DNA of 64,000 nt, taken from NCBI GenBank assembly GCA_022316685.1, contig JAKJHU010000033.1:3462321-3526320 (forward strand), in the 5' to 3' direction. The translations under genes and the position numbers were made by a program. This document shows, piece by piece, positions 1-12,850 of the stretch (positions are counted from its first letter, which is position 1; each line of letters starts with the position of its first letter). The notes under the pieces are model-generated. The model saw only the letters and a list, made by a program, of their open reading frames with translations. It did no database searches and had not been told where the DNA came from. The stretch comes from Progne subis subis. Lineage: Eukaryota > Chordata > Aves > Passeriformes > Hirundinidae.

Positions 1-1324
1 CAATTAAATTTCCTCTCACTGAACATGACTGCTAACATGCAGGGTTTGGGGAGTTTTTATTAATTTGGAATTTCAGGTTTCTGGTGCAACAGAACTTTTG
101 CCACTTTATAAGCCGCAACTACATCATTGCTACCATTTATTCCAGGGTCACCGCTCTACTCCTTGATAAATAGGGACATGTAGAAGTCCTATTAGTGAAT
201 TTAGATTTATGAGCAGGTTTGAGTGACAGATGCTTGCATGTCATGAATGCAAGAGCAGTGAGTTTCTAAATACAACAGGTTGCATTAGGCATATGGATTT
301 ATACTGCATGAGAACTACACAGCCACCAGAGACCTCCCAAAGCAGAGGAATATGTAAGGCGAAGTTAGAAACGGAAGTCTGTCTCACAGAAGCACAACCT
401 GAAAGAACCTCAGCCACATCAGTTCTTTGATGCTGCAGGTAATCACAGCAAAAATATCCGAATCTATCTTTAAGCTATTTAGGCCTTTTTCCTAGAACAC
501 TGTAGAAAGCTGGGTGTAGAAAATTTATACCCATTTTTTGGGGGGAAACTATTTGCTTTTAACTGAAATAGCCTGTCTTTTCCATATTTACCCACTGAGA
601 CATAAACTGACAGCAATGCACGCCAGATGTTCATCAAGGGTAAACCTTGATTTTTGATACATTGCTTTCATGTCCCACTGAAAGACACAATGCCCTCAGA
701 AAGGGCAGATGTCAGCTCATGGAAAAAGGATGCTAAAAGAAACAGGTTGGAACAGGGTGGGAGATGAATAATTACTGAGAGGATAATGAGAGGGACAGGT
801 TTCAAACAAACCTCCAGTCAGCATAGGGCAAAGAAACATCCGCAGTGCTCTCATGTCTCTTCCATGTTTCTGCTGGGGAGGTATTTGGCCTACTCTGCCT
901 TTCAGTTGTCAATTGAATCTATAAAGTAGTGATGGGAACAGTGGTCACCACTTGCAAGGTGGATCACCTTTTTCCTAGCAGGCAAATACCTGGGACTGAC
1001 AGCTTTGGGGACTAAGCCAGATTTTGAAGATATGTTGCTTCATTTCCAGCTGTGGCTTTGTTAAATGCTCAGTATGAAAAAAACAGGGTAACAAAAATGC
1101 CTGAGATTTTTTCCCTGGTTGCAGTCCCAGTGTTGAGATATTTCTCTCTTTATATTTACTACCTTTCTTTTAAATAAGGCCTCCCTCTTCTCATCTTGGG
1201 ATGTCATTCCAGAAATAAATGGAAGCCACTGCTAGAGGGTTTTACTTTATATTCTGGCTCTATTTCTCTTGGCTCAATTTCATCCCCTGAAGTCAGTGTG
1301 GAGAGAAAGATTCATGAATTTTTT
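1..1324. other. Unique noncoding sequence
   Basis: No repeat family, conserved domain or long open frame is recognisable. The longest methionine-initiated frame is 66 codons (230-430 +), which is expected by chance, and its peptide resembles nothing I know. A weak cryptic splice pair (acceptor ending at 389, donor GTAATC at 439) brackets 49 nt inside it and is not convincing. Confidence 0.6.
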
Positions 1325-2790
1325 TAAGGGCTGAAAGGACCCCCGTGGTTGTCTAGCATGACATGTCTAACACAAGGCACAGGTCTTCACACTACTCATT
1401 TTGATTCCATATCCAAGAATCGTAATGGTTTTTTCCTTGTCTTTTTTTTTTTTTTTTCTCTTCAGAAGAGATAAATCCAATGTTGAATTTAAAACTTCCA
1501 ATGATGGGAAATCTACTGCAGCCTTTAGCAAGTTGTTCCAGGGGTTAGTTTGCTCACTCTTCACACTTCATTTTTAGTTGGAATTTATTTTGTTTGAACA
1601 ACCAGTCATTGTTTCACCTTTAGTTTGTTACACAGCAGAACCTTACCAAATTTATTCCTTCTGCCCCTTCTCTTCCCCTAATCGATATATTATACTGCAA
1701 TCAGGTCATTCTCTAAGTTTCCTTTGATAACTAAATAGAGTTGCTTGAGTATTTCACAAGGCACGTTTCCCAAGCCTGTAAGCATTCATGTGGTTCTTCT
1801 CTGAATCCCTTCCAATTCATCAACGTCCATCTGAAGTGTAGACGCCAGAACCAAACAGTATTCCTGTAGCAATCTCACCAGTGCCAAATGCAGAGGTAAT
1901 TTAACCTCACTACCCCTGCTGAGCTCTCTCACATTTAAATGCTCAAAGGTTACACTAGCTTTTTGAACCATGCTCAGTAAGCATGAAGACTATGGTCCCC
2001 AGGACTTCTTTTCTGTCACTGCCTTCAAAAGTCATCCATGCTATGTGCATAACCTATATTTTTATTTTTCAGACAAATAAAATTCGATTTGGCTCAGCTG
2101 AAACACATGCTATTTGCTTGATATCTTCAAACAGCCAGATCACTCAGCAATCTGTTCCCTTCCATGCTCCCCCAAGCTCATGTTATTTATAGATTTAATC
2201 CACAATTACATTCTGGTTTTTATTTCCAAGTTGTGGATATATTTGCTGAATAGAGTTTCTCCAAGCAAGTTCTTGTGGGAAACACAGACCTTTGAAAACA
2301 AAACAAAACAAAACAAAACAAAACAAACAAAACAAAACAAAAACCAACCTCTTTTTGTAATTAGATTTTGAGAACTAGGTCTCAATACATTCAATGTGTG
2401 CCTCATTGATTTCATATCACTCTAGCTTACAAATACACCATGTATCATTCCAAATGTCTGAAAGTCTATTACAGCAACAATATTGCACTGATAAAACAGA
2501 TATAAAATTTCATTTTAAACAATAGTATAAATTCATTTAAACAATACCCTTTTCATAAAAATGTGTTGATTGGCATTTGTTATTCCCCCCTCTTTAACTC
2601 TTATTACTATAGTTATATGTCAGACATGCTGTTACTTTGCCAAGAACTGATGGTGGGCTGACAAACTTGTAATTACCTAAATCAGCCTGTTGTCTTTTTT
2701 AAAGCATTGGTAGTGTTGTGATTTTATTCAAGTTCTCTGGGATATTCTCTGCCTTCCTGGAATCAATCAGTATTGATTGTCGTTGATCGC
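1325..2790 (-). mobile_element. Ancient CR1/L3-clade LINE relic, antisense, 3' half of ORF2
   Basis: Read on the minus strand, this is a badly decayed non-LTR retrotransposon of the CR1/L3 clade. Going from right to left on the plus strand, the pieces follow CR1 ORF2 in order. A stretch at about 2650-2765 corresponds to the region upstream of the reverse-transcriptase core. A piece at 2225-2260 matches the segment near the RT GVPQGS box. The frame 1971 to 1786 carries LVRLLQEYC and, 20 residues on, ELEGIQRRT, the C-terminal signature usually seen as LVRPHLEYC and LERVQRR. The frame 1564 to 1367 carries NPWNNLLKAAVDFPSLEVL, matching the terminal W-N-x-L-P-x-x-V-V-x-x-P-S-L-E-V motif. Frames are broken by stops and indels and by a T-run at 1442-1457, so nothing is functional. 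The exact subfamily is not assignable by eye. Both ends are approximate. Confidence 0.85.
2295..2344. repeat. (AAAAC)n microsatellite
   Basis: About ten units of AAAAC, with one interruption near 2327. The tract lies inside the antisense CR1/L3 relic, between its RT-core remnant and the upstream block, so it arose by insertion or expansion after the element decayed. Confidence 0.95.
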
Positions 2791-5700
2791 TACTTTTCTT
2801 TTTTTTTTAACTGTAATCTCTCTGTGTCCGCTGATTTTAAAGGTTCTCTTTGACGTTATCCCAGATTGTAGTTGCAATGATTTCTTCATCATGATCATTG
2901 TCTGTCACGGTCATCCCAGCCAAAACACAGCCCCATACCAGCCACCGTGAAGAAAATTAACTCAGCCCTGACCAAAACCAACGCACAACTGATGTTAATA
3001 TTCGTTGACTCTGAAATCTGGAACAGAAAGCTTTGCTTTAATAATATGGAGAAAACATTTTTTCAGCCATTTTGAGAATTCCCAGCAATTTAATATGCTA
3101 TTATTATTATGTCCCGTGGACATAATTTAAAAAAATATAATTTTGGTGTTTGCATATGCTGACTACATATTTTGACATGTGCCTCTTTGTTTCCATTTAA
3201 CTTGTATATGCCTTTGTATATATATATAAATTCAAATTTGACTACTTACTTTTTCATTCAGAGTAGAATTGGGTGTTTTTTAATCAGTGTCGTGTTTTCC
3301 TCAAAGTATCTGATTGTGACATTTTGGCACAATTAGTGAAATATTCATAAACAAGTCCCAATAATTTTTTACATTTTCCCATTTAGAATGTTTTATCTTT
3401 GTAAATTTAGTGCTTTTGTTCTTTTTTTTTCTTTTCTTTTTTTTTTTTTTGTCTCTGAGAATCTGACATTTTTAAAGCATGAGGTGTAAATACAAATTAT
3501 TTTGAGTTTATTCTGTTCACATTAAAGATAAGATCAGGCACACCTTGATTTCCATACTCAGTCAAGTGGAAGTCTTTCCTATCTCATCTAGGAAAAACTC
3601 CTAAACACTATTGACTTGGATTTATATTTTTTGCAGGTAAACTTAGGCTGTTTATGTAGATTAGGCCTTCTCTGAAATTCTCCACTCAAGTCTACCCGCA
3701 GGAAAACAGCAATAGTTTTTTTAAAAACAGTGGGCAGGAGCAGTAAGGGGACCATGAAGATACAGCAACACACAAGGAAAGCAATGTGAGGAAAATTTTA
3801 AGCTGCTTGGACCTGAGTAATAATGGGACTGCCACAGAAGGCAGCCCAGAATCAATAGCAAATTTCCTTTTTAATTCCTAGCACCATGTGCCCTGAAATG
3901 TGTCTTTTGATGTTTGTTTCAGTATTCTCTGTGGATTTGGCCTATTCTTAGGTTGTTAACTTCAAATTGGTATTTATTCCATTTAAAAATCCATTTCTAC
4001 CCATGTTAACTTACCTATCAATTATACAGTTTTGAATTAATCTTGCAAATAAAATGAGAGAGAAAGAAATAAGAAATACTAATGGTACATTGTTCCAGTC
4101 ACCTCTGCTTTTTATTATCACCTCAAAAGAAAAACTTTTATCTCTAAACTTTTTCATGTAAGATCTGTTTTGTGTTTGAGGATCTGAGACTTTTCTAAAG
4201 ACTAAAAAATATCAAGAGATACTACATAATAATGAATGGCACAAAGTTTCTTTCTTTCTTACACACATTAACAATAGCAGAGTGTACATGTGTGAGGCTG
4301 TGATGGAGTATGCATGCAGAAGGAGGGCATACACCTTAATATATTATATTCTTTATTAACCAGTGTACCTTATACAAGAGAAAAAGTTATGTATGAGCAT
4401 GCAAAAAGAAATCTGTGTGCAGAAATCTGTACTGGCACCATCTGATGCGGATGGGGGAAAAAAAAAAAAACAAAATCAAACTTACACCCTCAAGATCTAG
4501 AAGCACAGTATTCAACAGCAATAGCCAGACACTGAACTCAATATTATAAGAACAAGTAATACCAGAATAATTCTCATACACATTCTCAGTGGGTTACATA
4601 AATGTGTGAAACAGAATGTATTCCTGTACGAGTTCAGATTTTCTCATACAAAGGCCTGAAGATTAGTTAGGAAATACAAGAATTCTATCCCAGAGATTTG
4701 CAGAAATAAGATTGTTTTTTCCAAATATCAGTAGACAAGGAATCCGGCTGATGTCCTAATAAGGTTGAGATGACTACAGTGAATTGATACCTTTTTAGCT
4801 GCTCAAAGAATGAGGAGTGATGGCTAGAGGTAGTGCTTAGTCCTCATTAAAAATTGGGAATTACACAATGTTTTTTATTCCCTGAAGTTGGAGAGAATAC
4901 AGATTTTTTGCTGTAAGCCTGGTTGGAAAAACACCTTTGCACTTCTGCTGCACATCGTTGAATGAAATGCATCTATAATTAGGTCAGATAAAGTAAAATG
5001 TGGGTGAGGACCAGACTGTCTACATTGTTCAGGTCAATCCCCAGGATATGCCTGTATTTGTACTTCACACTTTTGGAGTTTGCTCTTCCAGTTGTGGCAA
5101 CCAGCCAGGCACCATTCTGCAAACATGAGTCTCTTGGTATTAAAAGTTCTCCTGAGACCCCCAAAATTGTTTCTAAGAGGGAAACACTGACCCATCCTAG
5201 TTCATATCTGCTCTTTCTGCAAATTTTGTAACTTCTGAGCTGCTGAATCTTATTGTGCCCTCTGTGATGGGCAATGATCTCTTCTTTCCATTTTAGTTGC
5301 CTTATTTCTTCCAGGCTAAGGTACTTTAATTAATGTAGGAGAGGTGTCTCTGCTTAGGACAGTAAGCAGAGGTATAGAGGCACATATGGATGGTTTCTCT
5401 ATAAAAAATGGGGATAGAAGGTGTGTCTTTAAATTGTAAGTGTACAATTGTAGGTGTACAAAATTTCTTCCTGGTTTTCATATCCTGGACTGATTTTTCA
5501 CATTTTCTCTAAAGTACTTGTTCCACAACATTTTCTTGTGTATATCAGTGAAGTTGTGCCATGAGGACTTCCGGTGAGTCTCAATTGCAAGATTAAAATC
5601 CTAAATTCCTGCTAAACTACAGAAGACCTCTGGTGTAGAATTAGAAGCTTTGATACATCGCACTATGAAGTCACAAACCTAGAGAGTCATTGGACTGTGG

Positions 5701-5812
5701 ATTCAAGTTTTTGTGTGGTTTCTACATTGTGAGGTCTAGTGTCTGTCTGGGGGCTGATCAGTCAGACAGCTCCTAAACTTTGTAATCTTAGATGAGCAAG
5801 GTCAGCTAAAAC
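2791..5812. other. AT-rich noncoding stretch
   Basis: No gene or repeat family is recognised. It holds a (TA)n-like run at 3217-3228, a T/C-rich run at 3417-3450 ending in T14, an A13 run at 4458-4470 preceded by a G5 run, and several TTATTATTATT-type low-complexity spots (for example 3100-3113). Open frames are at most 77 codons. Confidence 0.6.
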
Positions 5813-5919
5813 GTTATTGCCATTGCCACTTTACAGAATTAAGGTTCTAAAGATTTTAAATGAGTAGCTGAGCATCAGCAAGTAATCTCTGTCAGGATTT
5901 GATCACTGATCTGTTACCC
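5813..5919 (+). repeat. MIR-like SINE core (degenerate)
   Basis: The segment starts ATTGCCATTGCCACTTTACAG, recalling the 'ccattttacagatgagg' start of the conserved MIR 3' half. It then continues in the expected order through a diverged GAGTAGCTGAGCATCAGCAAG and CAGGATTTGATCACTGATCTG, which parallel the MIR 'cagcaagt...agaacccagatctg' stretch. Spacing fits MIR, but identity is low and the tRNA-derived head is not visible. MIR is an ancient amniote family, so an eroded copy is expected in a bird. It could be a chance alignment by eye. Confidence 0.4.
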
Positions 5920-8900
5920 TTAGTTGCAAAAGTGCAAAAAGCCTTTTTAATGGCCGTCCTGGAAACAAGGATAAGTGGTGATTCACCATAGAAATCTTCA
6001 TTAAGGTACATGACTGAAGGCTTAATCAACCTGTAACTGCAAAAGTGTTTTAGGGGGCCCGGCCCCCTGCTCAGATGGTCCTTTACTGCTGATGCTCATT
6101 CTATCTCCTGTGGATCTTTTTTGCAGTCTCATTCAAATTTCACTAAAACAGATCAACATCTAGCTCTACTGCAGCTATCCTTCTGCAAGGGCTTGGAGAA
6201 TTCAGAGTTTCAAATTACAGCTAGAGGCACAGGGTAAGAGGAGAAGGTATCCCTGTCTCTATAGCTGTTGAAGAGATGGCTCTGGGGTTGATCATCTCTT
6301 CACAATCCCTAACAATAGACATTCCACTCTATTGTGTTACATGCAGCCCAGGAGCATAAGGCATGAAGCAGGGAAGGCAGGGAGGTCAGAGGAATTCACT
6401 TCCACTGGATGATGGGAGGACACTGCAGCAGCAGAACAAGATTCCATAATAATAATAAATTTAAAAAAGAGTAAGCTGAAAGACAGGCAGGCAGGCTCAA
6501 GGATTGTTTACTGTCCAGGAAAAGAGAGGATTATTTTATGCAGCAGAGCAGAGCAGGCTGACTAAATTATGACCTTAGCCCCAGCAGCAATCAAAGAACT
6601 AAAGAGGAAAAAAGGAACTCAGGGGAAAAGGAAGGAACGTAAGAGAAATAGAAATTCATAAAGAGCGTTTATCAACATGGGAGAGAAAGCACAGAACTTG
6701 AGGAGTGAAATAAGAAGACAGAAACAACTTAGAGGAAAATGAGAAACAGATCAAAAATTTATGAGCCCTGGATATATTCAAATGAGGGATATTTTTGTAA
6801 AAGTTCTCAGAAATATTCACAATGTGCACAATATGAGGCTGTGCTGGTCATATGAACTGGAATGACTAAGGAAAAATTACAAATGAAATTTTTATTCTAC
6901 ATATAGTGCTTATTGAAACATCATCTTCACAGCAATCAACTCTTTGGAGATTCAGCAAGAGTCTTCCACATCCAGTCTAGGATTTGTCCAGACCAATATG
7001 TTTTGGTATAAGAAAACAGAAAAAAAGTTGAAAATGGAGAAAACATACAGCAGAAATAAAAATCCCAGATGCCTGCAAAATTCATGTAAAACTCGCTTCT
7101 CAGACAGCTAGTTAGAAAGAGTCCTGGAGTTTAACAACAGCTTAAACTGATCCTTTACCAAATGACTCTGTGTGCACACATGGTGAATGATACCTTAAGA
7201 AAACCTTTCAAGGAAAAGGTCTGTATTAAGTTCCTACTCACCCCCACATTATAAATGGTTCAGTAACAGCAAAAATCACCCATAATAAGGAGCAATTATC
7301 TAAAATGTTTCTGAAAGGATGTGGTGAGCCTACTGGTATGCATACTCTTGCTGACACAATAAATCACTGATTGTAATGGTCTCTTTGCCCTTAAAATCCT
7401 CGAGAGATATCTTAAGAGTTTCATATATGATATGAGCTGGATAGAGAATGGAGATTGTGTCTGGCAGGTTGCTTCTATCAAGAAGTTGGTTAGTTTTTTA
7501 AACCATTTTTATGGAACCCTGTCTCTTTTATGGTTGCTAGATTCAGCTCATAATAAAGTCCTGCTAATTAAACTGTCTGGCTACAGCACATCTATAGCAT
7601 TGCAGCACTGCTGCCACCATTCATGAAAAGATATTTCAAATGGTAAAGCATGTGCTCTTTAACGAATTTTATGCTCTCTTTCACTAATATTTTTTAAAAG
7701 GAAAACAGCAGGTTTCTCTAAAGAAGTCCCACAGAATCAATCCATCATGAGAAGCTGTGAAAGGGCGTGGTTCCATTTTCAAGGAAAATGTTCTTGGACT
7801 CTCCCTCACAGTTCTGCTTCTGCACACCAGAAATGGCACTAGAAAATGTCAAATATGGCAAATTGATCTCTACACAAAGGGTGTGTGCCGAGGGGCAGAC
7901 TTACAGCTAATGTAGCTAAGGAGGTGAGCTCCTTCTGGGATCTCCAGCAGACCTCTGGGACAATTAGTGACCCCAGAAGAATCCACACTATTTTTTATAT
8001 AAGTCTCCAGAGGTGAAAGGTATGAATGGGATGAAGGGGAACTATGTAATTTTTATTTTTTTTTTCACCTTAAAAAAAAGACCCAGTGCAGATTCCTTAT
8101 GGATGCATGTACAAAATAAATTATCAATTAAAAAGACACAAAATTGACTAAGAACCAGCTCAAATGAATTCCCTCACACCTGCAAAATCAAATTCAACCC
8201 TCTCCAACTCCTGGCCTCCAGCAAAAGTCTGAATGAGTAGATAAGGTTTACAATATGTCAAGGAGCTTAAAAAATAACTTTGTCAGATCAATAGAATGAG
8301 AAAGAAAATCCCAGGACTGCAGTCATCTACTTGGAAGGATTAGTGTACACAGTGGAACCATGACAGAAAGCACTGGGAGGGATATTGAGCTCTTTCACTG
8401 TACCTCACAGGACTTGTCGCTGAAATGTGTCAAATACCTTTGTAAAAGAAGCATCTTGAGAATAACACGTTATAGGATGCACCTCCAATGCTTTTGGGAA
8501 AGGAAATTACATATTTGGGGCTTTTGAGAGTAGAAACAATTTCTGGAGATGCAATAAGTATTGGAGATGTTTTCCCCAGCGGAAAAAGGCTGGAGGGTCT
8601 TCACTCAGGGCAAAAATTTCTTGATTTAACTACATAAGATTTTGAATTTTAAATGTTTGGGGGGGAAAAAAAAAATCTTCTCAACAGACACATTATCTGA
8701 CTCAAATGTAGAATTTAACTGAAAACTGAGGATTTAGTTTAGAAATGACCTTTCTTTTCAGTTTTTACAGGAATCTTTTGATCAGCTATAAGGGTGCTAT
8801 AGAGCACTTGAAATACAAATAAAAAGGGCAAGGACTTAGGCTTCAGCTCCAGATCCCTGCAGGACTGATACAAAAAAATACAGGAAATATCTCCACTGCT

Positions 8901-9126
8901 GGGAAAGTCAATAGTAAAGATGCAGACTTCAAAAGAAATCAATAGTATGACAACACCGCTGCAGAACGGACCTGCCTGTTAGAAGTGATATCTCTGCCTG
9001 CTGACATACGCGGTATTTTTAATCTAATGATTTCAGCTACAGGGACTCATGTGTCTCAAAATCATGACATGAGTTTAAAAGGAGAAAAGTTAAAGCAAAA
9101 TATGTTCTGCACTTTGGCATTTCAGA
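5920..9126. other. Noncoding stretch with a purine-rich patch
   Basis: No gene seen. A GC-rich hairpin lies at 6052-6068. Sequence from about 6590 to 6765 is strongly purine-biased on the plus strand (GGAAAA/AGAGAA-like). A G7A10 run lies at 8659-8675. Open frames reach only 67 codons and none looks protein-like. Confidence 0.55.
6052..6068. repeat. Short GC-rich inverted repeat
   Basis: The arms AGGGGGC and GCCCCCT are perfectly complementary around a 3-nt CCG spacer. It stands out as a GC block in AT-rich surroundings, but there is no downstream T-run or other context giving it a role. Confidence 0.6.
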
Positions 9127-9172
9127 CTTTTTGGGGGTATTGGTGGTTTTTGTTTCATTTTGGTTTTTTTTA
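9127..9172. repeat. G/T-rich low-complexity tract
   Basis: Composed of TTTTTGGGGG, TTGGTGG and TTTTGG-like words ending in T8. Similar tracts recur at 27.84, 33.07 and 53.33 kb, and the complementary CAAAC type at 47.29 kb. Confidence 0.75.
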
Positions 9173-12100
9173 AAAGAGAATGTGCCTTGTAGCTTTTTGC
9201 CCACAAGTTCACTTTTTTGTGTGACTATGAGGGGTCAAAACCAACTTCTCTTTTTAATGAAAGCTGATGTTAGTCATAACAATATTTCAGGGATGACTGT
9301 TGAGAAAAATAACAAAATCAGTGAAGTGAAATACGTTAAGTTTGCAATACCGAATATCTATTACTCCGTTCATTCCTCTTTTACTATTGTCCATTAGAGA
9401 ATAGATTCAGGACATTCAATCAAAAAGGCACCTATGAAACAGTAGTGTTCAACCTTGGAAATTGTTTTCATTAGACTGTTATTATAGCTTATGTGGCTAT
9501 TTAACCTATTATTTATTCTGCTGCAGTTAGCCATTTTTTGAAGGAGAAGTAAATGGCTCTCCTAAGCACAGCAGTCACCTACAAAATGATCACTGTAGAA
9601 CTGATCTGTTTGCAGTAAAATTTATTTTGGAGGATGCTGTGGGATTGGAGGCCAGTGCTTTGAACCAGTCACTGCTAAGAGCTCTTGGGTTTACTCCCCT
9701 CAGGCCATGGGCAAGGAGAGCATTATGATGGTCTGATGTATTGCTGGGCAAGAACAACAGAGGAGGATTGGGTCAGTGTGCATTAACTTTCTTCATTTCC
9801 TGTGGTTAAATTTGCTGTCTAGTACCTATAGCCAAATCCTGGCCTCTGGAAAAGGTTGGAAATTACCCATTTCTGGTTCCTGGAACTGACCCCTAATGGC
9901 AAATGAAGGATGGAGGGATGCTGACACTCAGGAGAGGGATGTGCAAAGCAGTTTTGAGAGGCAGTTGAGACAAGCAAGCCTCAGTAACAAGTCCTGCAGG
10001 GATCATAGGATGCCCTGTGTGGGCTTAACTCTGGGTTCACTGTAGTGAAGGATGACACTTAGTAGAGACCAGGGACATGGGGTTCTGGCTCTGGGCTACC
10101 TTCTCTTCTATCCCCCCAGCTGGGCAGGTGGCCTGAAGCCACAAAGGCTGGAGTGGCTCCAGGATGAGCTGATTATGAGACTTCTAAACCTCAACATCCT
10201 CCTGCTTTCTGAATGTTTCTTTCAAGGTGCATAAAAATCTTGGTGTAGTGATATCCATCTCAAGCTACCATAATGGCCTAGAGGAATGCAACATCTTTTC
10301 TGATCTGAAAACTGACTGTCTGAACTATACTTAGTTTGCATAGATAATACCTTTAAAACCTGTAGTGATCCTCCCTGTTAGACATTTATTTTCTGAAGTC
10401 TCAGTGCATCTCTCTGTCTCAGGAACGTAAGCCCACAAGTCCTCATGCTCTCCCTAGCAGACATAATGATCAGAAGCCTTTCTCTGTGCATCCCCCAGAC
10501 ATCTCTCAAGATTTGTGTCTTCCCCATGCTACCATTTCCATGCTTCTTCTGAAGTCACTAACCAGAAAAAAACCCCACCAAATGTCAGGGTCTAGCAGTC
10601 TGGGCTACCCTCACAGAGACCTGTCAGGTCAGTTGGTTGAACTGGGCAGAGGCCCAAAGACTTACTTTAACAGATGGGATGTGTTTTCTGGTGACTGATT
10701 GCTTCCTCAATAAATTAGGCAAACACTTCTCCACTGAATCCAGTGACTGATTAAGGAGCCCTTAAAGCAGTAAATCCATTCCTCTGTCATTTTTCTGAAC
10801 AGTAATGGTACTGCTGTAGTCACAGAAAAATACAGAGCTGCCCTTTGCATTGATGACATCTTCCTTTAAAGCAGAACTTACAGTTGCTAAGACAGCACTT
10901 TTGTGGACACAGTAAAAAAAAAAATCATTAGACTTGGTGTCTTCTCAGTCATTATTACTGCTGAGGACATGAAGCCAGGCTTGAGGGATGTGCAGAGTCA
11001 AGAGTGCAGCATACATGGAAGTCATAAATGAGTAATGTTTCATTTCCTGAGGGCTTTTAAGTGTAAACCTTTTGTGTTCCTCAGAAAATGCAAAGGGTTG
11101 GTTACTTATGTGTAGGTTTCCAAGTACTTCAATTTTTGTGTTGTCAGGCACATTACAAACTAAAAAGACCTATGGAAATCCCACAGTTAAACAAAAAATG
11201 AAGCACCATCATGGCAGCAAAGAAATGTGAGATGTAACCACCAGAGACAGCTGAAAATCATCTTGTTACCGCATAAAACAGGTTAAAAAGTGCATTAAAC
11301 AATCTCAGGAAGCATCCTTTCCTCGACATAACCTTCAAATTATAGGTTTAAACCACTTAATTCAGTACTGTAAAAAAAAGAATAACAGAAAATGTATCCC
11401 AAAGGTCCTCTCTTCTCTAATAATTTTGCTTCTTCTTGTCTCCAGTGGTCTTCACTGTTTCTTCTAATAGTCACCTACCTCTGTGTCTGCCTTGGCTCAG
11501 GTTGCATAAAGATTTTTCAAAACCTAATAAAGGGATGTAGTTTGTCAGAATTGCAGTGCACTCATATGAAAACACATAAAATTGTATTAATAATGATACA
11601 GTACCCTCATGTTCCCTTCAAGGACCAATTTGCAGACCCTAACCAAAAGCAGAATGCTTTTGTGTCAGACACTGCACAGATATGTTGGAAAATACAGACC
11701 CCACAGCAGGGCTGTAAAAGTCCCTGAAGAGACACACAGTCCGCCACCTCTACATTCAGGAGATAATTATTTTACCTTGAAAAAGGCACAGAAGCGTCTA
11801 CATATTAAAAAAAAAAAAAAAAAAATTCAAGAGCAGAAAATTTTTCTATTATTCCTATGGCTAGCAAAAAGCCGAATGACTTTGAGTGCAGTTGGGTTCT
11901 CACGTGAGCCACCACTCTACTTGATTGACAGGGAAAATGTTACCCTTTAATCCACCTTTCCCTCAGAAAGGGGGTGTGCAGGATGAGAGCAGCTACCGAG
12001 CGCATTGTGTCCCCTGCAGTATCCAGTGGAGCATGGGGCAGCCTGAGCTGACCTGACTCCATCCCATGTCTGTGATCCCACACACACCCAGCCTAAGCCT

Positions 12101-12816
12101 GCCCACTGGGATGGCTAATCACTGCTCTGATTGTACACCTGTACGTGCCTAATGAAACACAAGCTCAGCTGAGGCCCCCAGTTCTTGCCACTGCTGAACA
12201 AAGCAGGCAGAAGTCGCTCACTTCCCTCCATCCCTGCCAATTTGAGGTGAGTTCAAACCAGGACCTACAAGAAAGGTGAAAGACATCTGAAACCCAAAAG
12301 GATCTGCATGTCTGAGAGACTTGATTAATTAACCCCAAAGCTCTAGTGTTTGCTCTTCCGTGTTAGTGAGGTTGAATGAGGCAGGGTTTTTAAGTTGTCC
12401 CTATGCCTTTGTGCTCGTGTAAACACAGCTCTCTTTCTTCCTAGTCGTGGTTTCATTAGCTAAATACTCACAGTTGGCACCAAAGTGATGTTTTGTTCGT
12501 CCCCAAATTCAAAGCCACTCTGTGAAGGGCTTGCATCAAGGTGAACACAGGCAAAATCTACTGTAATAGCTGGTCAGATCCCAGAATTAAACAGAATTCA
12601 AGGAGCTCCTTAGGGAGGCAGGAAAATCGGTGGTCGGGGAAGTCATAGAAGAAGTGTCATAGTTTTGGTTTGAGATATGTGGACTTTCCCTCAAGGCAAC
12701 AGCCCTTCCACTGATATCAGCAGACAAGATTCTGTCTGGAAACAAGAGTAAAACTGCCCTCACTTAGTCCATACTGTCAACACCGAAATACTTGACAACC
12801 CATAGCAAGCTGGTAT
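9173..12816. other. Noncoding stretch
   Basis: No recognised gene or repeat family. An A19 run lies at 11807-11825. The interval 11,940-12,260 is somewhat more GC-rich but shows no CpG clustering and is not a CpG island. Two overlapping frames of 111 and 113 codons (11392-11727 and 11609-11950, plus strand) have no protein-like composition and run through the A19 tract, where one of them encodes a lysine run. Confidence 0.6.
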
Positions 12817-12850
12817 AGGCGGGGAAACTGAGGTACAAAGGCACTGAACT
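12817..12850 (+). repeat. MIR-like core fragment (weak)
   Basis: The words GGGGAAACTGAGGTACAAAG closely match the most conserved MIR stretch 'ggggaaactgaggcacaga'. Sequence beyond about 35 bp does not follow MIR convincingly, so this may be a short surviving core or coincidence. Confidence 0.35.

Noticed and set aside
390..438. 49-nt segment between CACAG and GTAATC
   Set aside because: The donor is weak and short open segments between AG and GT are common. No other support.
1786..1971. Minus-strand 61-codon frame with a protein-like motif
   Set aside because: The motif is real, but it belongs to the decayed CR1/L3 ORF2, so it is not an independent gene.
6192..6235. 44-nt segment between CTGCAAG and GTAAGAGG
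   Set aside because: The acceptor is mediocre and the peptide is unremarkable. Indistinguishable from a chance pair.
11392..11950. Two overlapping frames of 111 and 113 codons
   Set aside because: The second crosses the A19 run and encodes a lysine string. Neither has a domain or splice support.
12182..12246. 65-nt segment between CCCCCAG and GTGAGTTC
   Set aside because: The upstream pyrimidine tract is poor, being interrupted by AGCTCAGCTGAGG. Chance is likely.
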